Shown: positions 35,200 to 46,420 of the stretch, one piece after another
Position numbering within the stretch: the stretch's first letter is position 1
How the letters are laid out: each line of letters starts with the position of its first letter
DNA from: Cryptomeria japonica
Taxonomy: Eukaryota > Streptophyta > Pinopsida > Cupressales > Cupressaceae
Assembly: GCF_030272615.1 (NCBI RefSeq)
Contig: NC_081408.1
Span: forward strand, 605,297,673 to 605,361,672
Direction of reading: 5' to 3'
DNA: 64,000 bases
The notes under the pieces: model-generated
What the model was told of the DNA's origin: nothing
Database searches by the model: none
Seen by the model: the letters and a program-made list of their open reading frames with translations, nothing else
Made by a program: the position numbers and the translations under genes

Positions 35200-35720
35200 C
35201 CCATGGTACGCAGGGTACCGTGGGGCCCCTGCCATGTTGTAGGCCCCGTACAGCTGCCACCGGCTCCGTTACGGTCCCCGCCGACAGCTTTCCCTAGCCC
35301 TTGCCAACAGCTCCCTCCGGCCCCGCCGCTGTGCTCAGCCTCCGGCCCTGCCCGCCGCCGTCGGCTTCCTTGCGGCCCCCGCTGCCCTACCCAATGCTGC
35401 CGTCGGCCTCCCTGCAGCCCCACCACCATCGGCTTCCCTGCGACCCCCGCCGCCTGGTCCAGCCCCGCCGGAAGCTCCCTCCAGCCCTCGCCGGCCTTGC
35501 GGCCTCCGCCGACTCCCTTGCCATTGCTCGACCCTTGCCGTCGCCACTACCCGACCCTTACCGCCGGCTGCCCTGGCTCCGCCGCCGTCGAAAACCTCCG
35601 CCCAACCCACCGGCTGCCCTAGCTCTGTGACCCACCCACTAGAACAACCACCTGGCCACCAGAGCTCCACCCGCCCGCCACCAGAGCGTCGCTCACTGGG
35701 CACCTCCACCTGCTAGAGCT
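35200..35720 (+). repeat. GC-rich segment inside LARD-C
   Basis: A sharp GC-rich island in AT-rich DNA, built from degenerate units of about 25-30 bp around GTCGGCTTCCCTGCGGCCCC. Open frames exist on both strands (35,203-35,622 plus; 35,709-35,335 minus), but they are Pro/Arg/Ser-rich or Gly-rich and match the base bias, so I do not call a gene. It could be a captured exon piece or a variable repeat. Confidence 0.6.
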
Positions 35721-36923
35721 ACCAGACTACCCCTTCCTCTTGTTTTGAAGGGGGGTTTGGTTTTTTGGTCATATCTTGGGCAAACAAAGTCATTTTTTCA
35801 AAAACAAATAGGCGTCGAAAAGCTGGTTCCAAGATGGACCTCGTCATGTCGGTATTTTTTTCCAATTTTTTTTTTTGACTGTGTTTTTTTCTAGTCAAAG
35901 TGGGGTCTTATTTTTGCACTCCGGGAGCCATAGAATGAGCATCCAACCTCCATTTTTTGAAAAGTTTATATTTTTGGAAAGCGCGTGCTGTGTACTTTCC
36001 AGCCATATGATTTTTATTTCTAGATTATTCTCCATGCATATTTTATTCAATTTTTTTCTTTTCAGCACTCTGGTGGATATCTTGGTTGTTTCAGATCCTG
36101 GGATCTCTTCTCTGGGTAGGATGCCTCTATTTTGGTTCTCGTTTCTATTTCCTATCTTCTTATCATTGTAGCATCGTAATTATGTAAATGCACTGAGATA
36201 AAGTGTCATCACGCATTGTTTACTTGGGATCTTGCACATCTTGTGCCATGTTGTACATGCACTATTGATCAAGTGCCATGAGGGGGTTGATGTTTGCCTG
36301 TTGTTTGCCATCTTCCTTTGTCTAGTGAGTGTTCCTTTCATGAAATTCACCTCATGATGTGTGTCAAGTGAGTGTTCCTTCCACAACACCATGTACTTGT
36401 CTCAACACCTTTGATGTTCCTGGTTCTTCACCATGCAGTTCTTTTTGGCTGTCCTTTTCAGTGTTCCTGTCCCTCTCCCTCTTCAGCATTATGGGGAGGT
36501 TTTGTCCTGTTGGTTCTAATGCTTCCGTGGTTCGATTGATCAACTCTTCAGGCTTTGGTGTTTTCATGCCATCCGTATCTTCGATTTCAGTTGTTTGCCT
36601 TGTTTGCCTTTTGATTCAAGTAGTCTCATTTGAGTGCACTCATATAGATTACAGTCTTCTCTACCTAGTCATGTTCTATTTCAGTGGAGGTTCTTCAGAT
36701 CAGCAGTTGTTCTTTGACAGAGTTTGTAGGTTCTTCATGCTTCAGTGGTGTTCTTTTCCATCTCTTTTTGGAGTAGAGTTTTGTTCCCACATGGTTTTCT
36801 CTATTTCTCCAGTTCATAGAGATTTCATTGTATTTGGGTACCTGATCAGGCCTTGTTGCCGGGACCCATCTTTTTTGCTTTCAGTAGCTGTTCTAGGTTT
36901 TAGCTTCTCCCTAAGTCTAGCTT

Positions 36924-36932
36924 AAGGGGGGG
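36924..36932 (+). other. LARD-C polypurine tract
   Basis: AAGGGGGGG directly before the 3' LTR. The 1.2 kb before it (35,721-36,923) is T-rich and non-coding; the open frame at 36,359-36,925 has no recognisable content. Confidence 0.85.
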
Positions 36933-37307
36933 TGTTAGAGTATTTAGGTATTTACTTGATTAATTAAACAATATTTGTTTAATTATTTAAGTTCCATTTA
37001 TCTCTTTTACACTTAAGCTAACTTTAGGTGCATAATAATTAATTCTTTTATTAATTATTATGTGCAAGCCTAGGTTTTCCCTTTTAGGGTTTCTTGACCT
37101 ATTAAAGGTTGAGTTCATTCTTTTCATTGTAAGAAGAAGGTTTTTTACATTACACATCTTGTGAATATTGAGCTCTCTCTTTTTTAGCATATTTTCTGTG
37201 TATTTCTTTCTTTTGTGATTTGCTTCTTTGCTTCTCCTTGTAACAGGTTTTTCAACTTGCAGAGATCATTTGGGCTCTTGTGGTGTTGTATTTTCTCAAC
37301 TCCAACA
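36933..37307 (+). repeat. LARD-C 3' LTR
   Basis: 375 bp, partner of 34426-34798, followed by the TSD copy GTATA. Confidence 0.95.
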
Positions 37308-37312
37308 GTATA

Positions 37313-37357
37313 GTCAAAACTCCTACAGAGAACATCAAACTCAAACAATGCCAAAAA
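37313..37357 (-). other. Ty3-B gag remnant abutting its 5' LTR
   Basis: Forty-five bases that align with Ty3-A gag (both contain ACATCAAACTCAAACA; compare 42,524-42,539). They end exactly at the LTR edge 37,358. A PBS is expected here and is absent. Confidence 0.7.
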
Positions 37358-38621
37358 TGTCTACTCCAACTATAATAATAATAACTCTAATTGAAATCTC
37401 AACCCAAAGTTTGGACATTCATCTGGTAAAGTTACTATTTTCATGGCTAGTGTTCATTTAGTTATCAACCTAGGGACATAAAAATTGAAATGGGTCTGCA
37501 CTATATATGCACTAAGCTCCTTCAATGGCTATTTTGCATTGCTGCAGTAACTAACATTATGCGGAAAGAAAAGGCAAGAATGGAAATTATAGAAGGCTAC
37601 AAGAAAACTTATAAAAAACAATGCTGGAATGATCTAATATAAATAACAGAAATCACTTTGTTCTAGCTTGGCTGCAAGAACAGTCAGTGGATCTATTTCT
37701 AGTGGCTGCAGGAATAGTCAAGGCACGAACTTCTACTACAACTAAAGAAGAATTACTTTCAACGAGCATAAACATAGGATCACTCACCAAGTGGGCCCCC
37801 TTGGATGAGTGATATCAAGCTTCCAGAAAAATACTTTTAGCAGATCAGAACAACATATCTTTTATTCATTGCTTCCTGAAAAATGATTACATGTTTTAAA
37901 AGAAAAACTCTAAAATGCTTATCAAAATTCTCTTCTCTATATCCTTCTATTCTGTCTAACCTCTAAGAAAAAAGGAAGAGCTTATTAAAAAGCAAAGATC
38001 AACTACAATGGACAACTCAAATCACACCCAGAAGAAGAGGCGGATGATTGACTGATGAAGAAGATAACTAGAGCTTGGTTGTAGGAAACGTGGATCTAGA
38101 CCGAACCACAGTCTTTGCATGCCATAGCGATATTTTGTGAATTCAATGCCCACTAGAGTTAAAATTCTGTAGTGCTTCCTGGCTACTCTGTTCATGCCGT
38201 GCCTTGTGCTTTCTCGGCTCCTCTTCAGTTTGATCTCCAGTTATTTCTTATGTGATTCTTCCTTCTTCAGGCACGAAAGGAGAATATCCACTGCGACATC
38301 ATTTATTATCTGCACTACAACAAAAACAACATACAAGGACATGCATACGTATTTAATTTAATTAATACATTCATTAATTCACATATGATATTACCCTCAA
38401 TAATCTGCATAGCAACAAGAACAAATCACTTGGCTGCAGGAATAAATGGCATGGCTGCAAGAATAGACCGGCAAAGTTCAAACATGATTTCATAAGTTCA
38501 GGTTTAACACATGGAATATATATAGTCAATTTACAATACTTCACTACTACTATGAAAACCAAAAGATGTCAAAAACCTAAGAGTTTTGATGATAAAAACA
38601 TGACAAAGTCTCAACTTATCA
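37358..38621 (-). repeat. Ty3-B 5' LTR
   Basis: 1,264 bp, partner of 25126-26388, followed on the plus strand by the TSD copy GTTGT and then by Ty3-A RNase H. Confidence 0.95.
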
Positions 38622-38626
38622 GTTGT

Positions 38627-40110
38627 TAACGTTGAGAGAAATTCAACTACCACATTAGCCTTTCCAAGTTTGTTAGCTATAGTGATATCAAACCCCTATA
38701 ATAAGAGCAACCATTTGAATTATCTACAACACAATATACAAGGCTCTGTTATAAATGTTAGTAAATGGGGAATCCTACAAAGAGTGATTAGATGCCTCTA
38801 CAATCCTAGTTATTGATAACACCATTTGATAAATGACATATTGACTTTATTGGCCACTAGTTTATTCATGAGATAGTGTATTTTTGCATGGTCAATGTGA
38901 ACAAAGACATAGAAACCATTGGTATAATGCCTAAATTTGTTTATTTTATAAATGATAGCTAGCATTTCCTTCTTTGTTATTGTGTAATTAAGCTCACCCC
39001 CTACAAGTTCTTACTAATATAGTAAATTGCATATTCCAAATTACTTTCCTTTTTCCCCAACACTGCTCCAACTATAAAATAAAAAACATCAGTGTGAATG
39101 TGGAAAGGAAGAGTCCAATTAGGTCCTCTTAGTATAGGTGCTTATGTGAGGGCTATCTTCAAGCCTTCAAATGATTGTTGACAACTCAGTCCATGCAGAT
39201 TTCACTTCCTTATTTAGCAATGTGAAGAGAGGTGCAACAATCTTACTAAAGTCCTTTATCAAGTATCTTTAGTAACCTGCATGTACAAGAAAAATTCTAA
39301 TATCTCTTTGCTTTTGTAGTACTGGAATTTTTGAAATGATCTTAATCTTGATAGGCTCCACTTGAATTCCACTGGTTGACACAAACTAACCAAGGACAAC
39401 ACCCTCTTCCATCATCAAAAAACATTTATCATGACCGAGGGAGAGATTATTTTCCTAGCACCTTTTCTATATTTTCCAATGCACCTTCATAGGAAATCTC
39501 ATGTTGTAAAATCATCCATGTATCTTTCCATTAAATCATGGGTAAAATATGAAAATATGCTTAAGACATCTCTCTAAAATATGGCTGGGGAATTGCATAA
39601 TCCAAACTGAAATACTGAGTAGGCATGTGTACCCTTGGGGCATGTGAAAGTGGTTTTATCTTGATCTTCAGAGACTATTTTAGTTTGATTACAACCACTA
39701 TACCCATCCAAGAAGGAAATGTATCTCTTTCTAGCTAAGGAATCTAGAACCTAATCAATGAAGGGTAAGGGAAAATGGTCCTTCCCAGTTGCTTTGTTCA
39801 ACTCCCTATAGTCCATGCACACTCTCTATTTACCTCCATTTTGGGGCACAATAACTAGTGGAGAAACCCACTCACTATCTAAAATAAGGTATCCAAAAGT
39901 TTCTACAATTCAACCTTAACTATATTTTTAAGTTATGGATTCATCCTCCTTTGTGGTTGTCTCACTGATTTATAACCTTCATTGATGTATATTCTATGCA
40001 TGCACATGCCAGGATAAATGCCCTTCATGTCATGATAATCCCATGCAAATGCAAAAGTGTGAGTTTGCAACATCTACAATAGGTTAACTTGTTGGGATGT
40101 AAATAACTCA
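38627..40110 (-). pseudogene. Ty3-A RT and RNase H, decayed
   Basis: Minus-strand remains collinear with Ty3-B 30,690-32,100. RT has the YMDD codons at 39,511-39,522 (RYMDDFT). RNase H remains run to 38,640. Numerous stops and shifts. A repeated, displaced integrase-linker scrap at about 38,755-38,850 (similar to 24,640-24,730) lies inside RNase H, a sign of local rearrangement. Confidence 0.8.
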
Positions 40111-40499
40111 TTGCTAATGTTGAGTGTCCTACTAGGAGACACTTATATAATCATTGTTGTTGTTGTCATGACTAAGGCAATATCATGATTGGAAATATTG
40201 AGAATGTAGTAGTATGGCAAGATATCATAAATCATAGTAGATGTAGATTCATCCTCATTGGACAAGAGGCTATGGAGCAAGCATGTTAGACATGACAAGA
40301 ATGCCTCTTACTATGGGTCAAGACCATAAGAATTCTACACAATATAAGAAAGACATCATCCTCATATTGTATGTCTATCATAGGGCTTCTCTCTATAGTC
40401 ATGAGCATTTGGAGGGGGTATTGATACTCATATTCAAGATTGGGCCATATATTTTGTTTTGCATCTGTATGAGGCTAGGTTGGAGGATAAAGGACCGAT

Positions 40500-40917
40500 T
40501 TCTTAGTTGCATTTCTATTGGAAATGGTCATCTTGCTAGACCCATAGCTAATAAAGCATCTATAGTATCCAACCATGGTTGCCCAAGGATTAATGGATAT
40601 CCCCCTAAATTGGTTTTGGGCTGCAAAACCACAAAATTAGTAGGGTATTCCCATAAATCTAGAGTGATCACTAGGTCCTCAATCACTCCTTCTAGTTTGA
40701 TAGGTGACCTATCTGCTAGTTGCAATGTAGTTGGTGTTGGCCTTATGTTTAGTAATTGCAAAGTATCCATTGTCTCCCTATTCATAACATTTATATTTTT
40801 ACCAAGATGAATCAAAGTATTTTTTATCAGAGTGCCATTGATATGCACATCCACAACAAGGCTAGTAGGTTTTGAGTATTTAGAGACTACTATGGTTCCC
40901 AACATGATATTAGCCAA
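40500..40917 (-). pseudogene. Ty3-A protease
   Basis: Minus-strand frame 40,917-40,528 with MANIMLGTIVVSKYSKP, NINVMNRETMDTL, and GGYPLILGQPWL, as in Ty3-B. The catalytic position reads LIHLGKNINVM where Ty3-B has LIDLGATINVM: the catalytic Asp is His, so this protease is dead. The intervening 40,111-40,499 is the decayed linker to RT. Confidence 0.85.
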
Positions 40918-43095
40918 TTGTTCTATAATGTGGACAATTTGAGGATCTTTTTTCTTTCTTCCTGGATGTTTGAGACATAATTCTCTAATTTCCTTGGTAT
41001 AAATTGTTACATCCTTGGTAACTTGAATGAGGAGAATCTTAACACAAACATTCTTTAACTGCCTTATAAGGTCAAACTCAGGCTCAAGATGGTATTTTTT
41101 GGTAGTTAACGTCTTTGGAAAGGGGGTTTCCTATTTATGATTTCAACATGTGATTGGGTCCATTCAAGTTGTACATTGACATCTATAATGGGTTCATCAT
41201 CCAATAGTTTAGTGATTTGAGGAGATGTAGAACCATCAATATTCTTTCTTGGGTGGAGGTGGACATCAATGATTTCAATTGCATAGGTTGAATACTGTGT
41301 GACCTCATTAGAATTAACCTACTATATAGGATTGCTTATGATTGTGTGCAAGTGGAGCAAACAATTGTGGTGCTCTTAGTTGTGTGAGAACAAGTATGTT
41401 TAGATTGGGCATGATGGCTTGTTGCTAAGATAATGTGTTGGGCATGGGCATAGGCTGCTAGGTCAATTGTTGTTGTTGGTGTAGGTAGGACATATTAGGT
41501 TGTTACCACTGTTAGTTTCATCTCCATGGTTGTGGCCATGGTTTTTGAGGGGACTTCCATTGTTGATTATAGTTGGGAAATTGGTATTGGGATTGTTGTG
41601 GTCATTCCCCTTGTTGTGGCATTCAATTGGATGATGAACTACCTTGTCATGGTTGATTAGGCATTGAATTTCAAGGTTGGTAATTTCAATTTGTAGCATT
41701 TGAATTGATTACAGGGAATACAACATTATAAGACAAGAGTTCTAGAGGCATACCTTTCTTTTGTTTCCATGGTTTATGCTAAGAAATATAAAAAACTTGC
41801 CCTTATTTATCTTCCAAGGTAATGAACTCTAGTTGAGTTTGTTTTTCATCAGATTTAGTAGCAATCTTCCTAAATTTACAATTGACCTTCTTTTGTCTAT
41901 AGTGGGGACAATACCCTGTGAGAGTTTCCTTAGCTCCCTCCTATTTCTTCTTGATGTGAAGGGTGTGCAATTGTGTGGTAAGATAACCGATAATGTCTTC
42001 CTTCATGTTGAAGAGAAGTTTGTTGAGTTCAACTCTAGAGTCACCATTATATGTCTTCGCAATGGGTAGGAGTCAAGAGATTTTAGTCTTCCTCAAAGTT
42101 AGCCTTGAATAGTACCTATCAAGCTTTCAAATGTAAACAAATTGTAATTAAGAGATATCACCTCCCCCACCAAGTTTAGTGCATCTATACATTCTTCATT
42201 TTTTCCTCTTATAAATACCAACTTGAGGGATTTAGGAGAGAATTTATTCTATCTAGACTTCTTCAAGCAAAATTAGAATCTCTTTGCATAATCCTCAAGA
42301 GGCTCATCCTCCTTTTGGAGAATCGTAAAGATAATCTCCTTCTTCATGTCTCCACCCCTACAATAATCTTGTACTTTTACATAAATTTCTCCTTCATTGT
42401 GTCCTAGCTTGTGATAGTATATTTGCCCATCCCCCATAAACCATCTTAAAGAAGCATCCCCAAGGTTTCTAGGAAGAGTTTTAGTCTATAGGCACAAATG
42501 GTGTATTCGTAGCTATAACACAAGACATCAAACTCAAACATGAAAGTATCAGGGTCTTGTGTAATCAAGCCATTAAAGTTAGTCAAAGCATATGGAGGTA
42601 TGTTCTTGAGAGAAACAACTCAATATTGGTCAAAGATAGGGAACTCAAAAGTGGCTAGTTTTGTAGAGTTCTCTACTCCCTCTTCAGCCATTGTTGCATG
42701 TGTTTCTTGTGTTGCTTCTTCTATTGTTGTATGTATGCTTCTTGTGGTTGAAACTCCTTAGAAGATGTTAAGTCTCTCATTGTGTTGAATATATCTTTTG
42801 GCTCCCTTGTTGTGTCTGATAGATCTTTTGGCCCTTTGATTGTAGCTAGTATGTCTTGTGAACTCTATGTGGAGGGAAGGAACCTTCCTAAATAATTCCT
42901 CTACCACCACATAGACTAAAAATTTAGAGCTTATGAGCTGCCTTCTTACACTAGTTAGTGAATAGTTTGACATTGATCTCAAAATCTATTATTCCTAATA
43001 CTAAAAAAATAAAACATTTAATCTAATGAAATAAAATGATATAAAGAAAATAGAAAACAAACAAACCTAAACTTAGGGATCCTAAACCTTAACAT
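40918..43095 (-). pseudogene. Ty3-A gag and linker, decayed
   Basis: Remains of the Pro/Gln-rich linker (41,150-41,460) with the same RSG-type and tyrosine segments as Ty3-B, an Asn/His-rich stretch (41,463-41,699), and a gag core at about 42,150-42,480. Beyond Ty3-B, it keeps the gag N-terminal part and leader (42,540-43,095) that Ty3-B has lost. No frame is intact. Confidence 0.7.
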
Positions 43096-43116
43096 CATCC
43101 CTGACAACAACATAAA
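43096..43116 (-). other. Ty3-A primer-binding site, degraded tRNA-Asp type
   Basis: Next to the LTR edge at 43,120. On the minus strand it reads ATGTTGTTGTCAGGGAT, which lines up with the Athila-type site GCGCCGTTGCCGGGGAT (tRNA-Asp). The differences are all C-to-T or G-to-A at CG-rich places. The tRNA sequence is from memory. Confidence 0.5.
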
Positions 43117-43119
43117 AAA

Positions 43120-44280
43120 TGACTAACTCCTTCTAAGTGCAATAGGTTGATGCAGACAACTCAAAGCATACTCTTAACAGACTAAAAAATCATATATTAA
43201 GTAACCTATTATCCTAGAGGGGTTCATTTAATTATTGACCAGGGATGTATATAATTTGATGGTGTTAGTACTTTATGTGAAGCCAATGACTCTCTAAGCT
43301 ATCTATTAGTTGCATAAAGGGAACTAACTAAATTAAACAATTAATTGAAATATAGACAATGCTAGAATGTAAACCTATTTGCACAATAGTTATTATGGGT
43401 AACTGGCAAGTAACCCATCAATGAATATGGGTGGTACATTGTTATGACTATGCTACAACTTTTAATTTACAATGTATACTATTTATATCATGAATAGATT
43501 CTATCTATCTAATTGAAAAGTAATTATAATAACTAATCTATTAAAGCCCAGTATGAAGAACAAAGCCTTTGAGCTGCCTTAGGACATTCTGGACTTGAAG
43601 AATGCTGCCAAGAAGATGCACCAACTTAGTGCTGATGTTGAGGAGAACCTTAAAAATCTGGGTTAATCCTTTTTCTGTTGCTAGTTCTGTGTTGTAATTT
43701 TGCTAGCCTTTTACTGTTTTTGTGGGCTGAGCGGTCTTTTGTTTGTCTTCTGCTATCTCTCGGTCCTGTTTGGTTGTTTTGGTTGTAATTTTGTTATGAC
43801 TAGACTCTATTTGATCTATCTTTTGTAATCTTCTGTAAAGGGTTTTGGGTCCCTTCAAAACCTGTTTTTCCCGTAATCAAAAACTAATCTATTAAAGCAA
43901 TGAACAATTTTAACTAATGCTAAATTAATCAATCTAAGTACAAAGAGGATTACACTACCTCATGTGGCCCTTGTTTGAGGGTTGCAACAAATAAAATAGT
44001 GCCATTTGTAAGACCCATCAAATAAAACCAACCCTTTTTGGAGGTTCATTTTCAGAATAGATTACCCGTAACCTACAAATGAATCAATGTTTCACTAAGT
44101 TCTTGAGTTAATTGCTCACTAAGGGTGAAAACTTTAGTGATAACAACTACAACAAGATGGAATGGAGAGATTTGGAAAGATGGGAGACTATTGAATCTTT
44201 GGTGTAAATTGATAGGGGGTCATAGTTGAAGATGTTATGACTGCAACTTGTGCTAGAATATTGTTGGAAGAAGACAAATA
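43120..44280 (-). repeat. Ty3-A 5' LTR (outer end not fixed)
   Basis: Starts TGACTAACTCC on the plus strand. It shows patches similar to the Ty3-B LTR (GGTTCATTTAATTATTGACCAGGGA against GTTCATTTAGTTATCAACC). A block CACTACCTCATGTGGCCC at 43,952 corresponds to the CTCACCAAGTGGGCCC of Ty3-B. It contains the retroposed insert 43,547-43,881. The partner LTR is outside the window or lost. Confidence 0.55.
43547..43881 (+). mobile_element. 5'-truncated retroposed insert (probable LINE 3' end)
   Basis: 335 bp flanked by a perfect 16-bp direct repeat AACTAATCTATTAAAG (43531-43546 and 43882-43897). It begins with the end of a coding frame (KKMHQLSADVEENLKNLG, then TAA at 43,664), continues as a T/G-rich 3' untranslated region and ends ACCTGTTTTTCCCGTAATCAAA. 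Long TSD, 5' truncation and an A-rich end are marks of target-primed reverse transcription. It could be a LINE tail or the 3' end of a cellular mRNA. Confidence 0.7.
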
Positions 44281-44599
44281 AATTATGATGAAATTTTTCT
44301 TTTTCTTTTTGAATGATTGATAGTTTGGAGCGTTGGCCTTATAATTACCAAGAAGAGATGACAGGGAAGATCCCTCATACTGACTAACTGATGGTAATCA
44401 CAAAGAGTCATGCAAAATATGTGAATGGGATATATTTGATGCCAGGGACTAGTTTTTAGATTTGATACCATATTCAATCAGATCTTGGGATCAGATCAGA
44501 TTAGATTTCATTGAGCAATTTGGAGAGAGATTTCATGTGACAACAATGATCAACAATTTCATGAATATCCAGATAGAGGAGGATGAATTGGTTCCAGTC

Positions 44600-46420
44600 T
44601 TCACGTCAGATTTGCAAAGACATTGAGGAGTTTTCTCGATAATGTGAGACTAAATTATGCAATGGCTGTAGTTGTCTATTTGGGTGCTTTTGGTGAAGTT
44701 GCACCTCATGCACATGTGGAAAGTGTTTATGAGAAACCAAATAATGTGGTGTATACACCTAAGAATTGTGTCAATGGAGCCTTGAACACACTACATACTA
44801 AAACAATGGAAGTGTATCCAGTCATGCCTTGTCATGATACAGTGAATAAAGACACAGAAGGGTTTTTAGACATTTGGTACACTGTATCAACATATGAAAT
44901 AAATAGTTATCCTGTTGTTGAAAGCAAACAACGTGGTGGCATCATGCAAAATATGATTGTACTTGAGGCTAGTCCCCAAAATGCCTATGATTAGCTAATA
45001 AATATAGTGCACACATCTAAAACTAACATTCCAAATGTATTACACTGTCAAACGATGGAGGTGAATCCAGTTATACATTGTTATGGCATGGTTGGTGATA
45101 AATCAAAAATGTTTTTTAGATTCATGGCATATTGCTTTATCTAATGAAGCTTATTGAACTAATCATATTCTTGATAATGGCATCATACCCAAAGTTCAAT
45201 TGTGGCCTTATGAAGATAATCCAGTTAAAATATTCTATGGTATGCGAATTTATGATATGACATGTGCTCCATTGAATGAACAAGATTCATATAATTTAGA
45301 TCATAATGTTGTAAATTTTAAGAGATTTGCATGTGTTGATTGTGATATCATTGATCTCATCAATTTACCTCCTATTCATGATAGTGATAGAACTGATTAT
45401 TGTTCTACTATTCAAATTGACTTGAATGAAATAGAGATGGAATCTTTTTCCATATATGAAAATGATATTGATATGGTATGTGTTCAACTGATTCAATTAT
45501 GCATGGTGATAACCAAGTAGACCTTGAGTCTATGTCAGTGTTAACTGAAGATATTGAGGATGTTGAAAAGTCTTTGGGATATGAAAATTTAAACATTGAA
45601 GAGGGATCAGAAGGAGAAACCAGGAATAAAATTGAGTATGATTGCTTCTTTGTTAACTTTGATTGTGTTCATGATATAGAAACACTTGAACATTATTGAT
45701 TTGGAGATATTGATGCAAGTAAAGAATAAAAAATAGAGCTTCCTGTTGATGCAAAGGTAATCAATGTTAATTGTAAAGAAAGTTAAAGCGATACTCATAC
45801 TTTGGGAAGTGCACATGACAAAGTGTTTTCAGATTTTTACGAGTGCACCTTTAAAGACTTTCATGTAGAGATGACCTATAATTTGAAAATAGAATAAGAT
45901 TTCATCAATGAACCAGAAATGGATTTGTTTCTACATGTTTGGGATATGGATAAATGTACACATGCTTCATTTGTAGACCATTGGAAGGAGTGAAGATGTG
46001 ATTAAGTTTGAATGTCTATATGAATACTCTTCCCAATATAGTGAAATGCATTTATTAAACAAGCCAGTGTGAATGTTTCTTTTTTCATACACCTGAAGAT
46101 AGTTATGTTCATGATTTGCAACAATGTTTCTACGAAAATTTCATGTTTGATGTTGAAATCAGTGATGCTAGCTGTGTGATAAATTATATGTGTTTTAGGT
46201 TTTCAGTCTAGCTGGAGGTTTGTTTAGTTGAAAATGATAATGAGTAGAATGATGGAGAATATTGCATTGAGTATGGACATGCATTGTTTGATGAATGTAA
46301 TATTTGCATTTCATATTATAACATTTTTCAGTTTGTGCCTGATCATAAAGAGCTAGTTGTCAGAGATAATACTGGCAATGATGAGTACAATGTTGTTTTG
46401 AGAGATGTCAGTGACGGGGT
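44600..46420 (+). pseudogene. Decayed coding relic of unknown family with internal repeats
   Basis: Open plus-strand pieces 44,623-44,994, 45,200-45,520 and 45,478-45,699, with continuing Asp/Glu/Tyr/Cys-rich translation to about 46,400. Two stretches look like tandem copies of about 68 residues: TMEVYPVMPCHD...FLDIWYTVSTYE...GGIMQ and TMEVNPVIHCYG...FLDSWHIALSNE...NGIIP. Stops and shifts are frequent. I recognise no family. The acidic, Cys- and His-bearing repeats resemble neither gag nor pol of the nearby elements. It lies outside the right edge of Ty3-A, so it may be part of an older element or a dead host gene. Confidence 0.45.

Larger units (their letters stand above)
34426..37307 (+). 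mobile_element. LARD-C: short non-autonomous LTR element with GC-rich core
   Basis: 2,882 bp, LTRs 34426-34798 and 36933-37307 (TGTTAGAGTATT...ACTCCAACA), perfect TSD GTATA (34421-34425 and 37308-37312), PBS 34799-34810, polypurine tract 36924-36932. The internal 2.1 kb has no gag or pol motif. It contains a 500-bp segment of very high GC (35,200-35,720). It sits in the gag of Ty3-B. The LTRs differ at about five sites in the first 150 bp. Confidence 0.93.
25126..38621 (-). mobile_element. Ty3-B: Athila-like Ty3 element with both LTRs
   Basis: 13,496 bp including the 2.9-kb insertion LARD-C. The LTRs are 25126-26388 and 37358-38621, TGTCTACTCC...ACTTATCA on the plus strand, flanked by a perfect TSD GTTGT (25121-25125 and 38622-38626). 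On the minus strand: gag, protease of the DLGA type seen in Athila elements, RT with YMDD, RNase H, integrase, and a third ORF. The sequence next to the 5' LTR is gag coding sequence, not a leader with a PBS, so the 5' part of the internal region is missing. Several in-frame stops make it inactive. Confidence 0.93.
18759..44280 (-). mobile_element. Ty3-A: old Athila-like Ty3 element, host of several insertions
   Basis: Assembled from pieces in one orientation. From right to left: 5' LTR (from 43,120), degraded tRNA-Asp-like PBS, gag, protease, RT, RNase H (broken by Ty3-B with TSD GTTGT), integrase (broken by a solo LTR), an internal spacer and a third ORF. The left end is lost in or beyond Copia-2. 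Every coding part is heavily broken. Protein similarity to Ty3-B is clear throughout, but DNA similarity is low, so the two are separate, distantly related families. The right boundary of the LTR is not fixed; similarity to the Ty3-B LTR is visible to about 43,970. Confidence 0.8.

Noticed and set aside
35203-35709. Open frames in the GC-rich block of LARD-C as a proline-rich gene
   Set aside because: They are open on both strands and in more than one frame because of base bias; no start context or domain supports a gene.
36359-36925. A 188-codon plus-strand frame in LARD-C
   Set aside because: Ser/Phe/Val-rich translation of T-rich DNA with no motif; it starts and ends without gene context.
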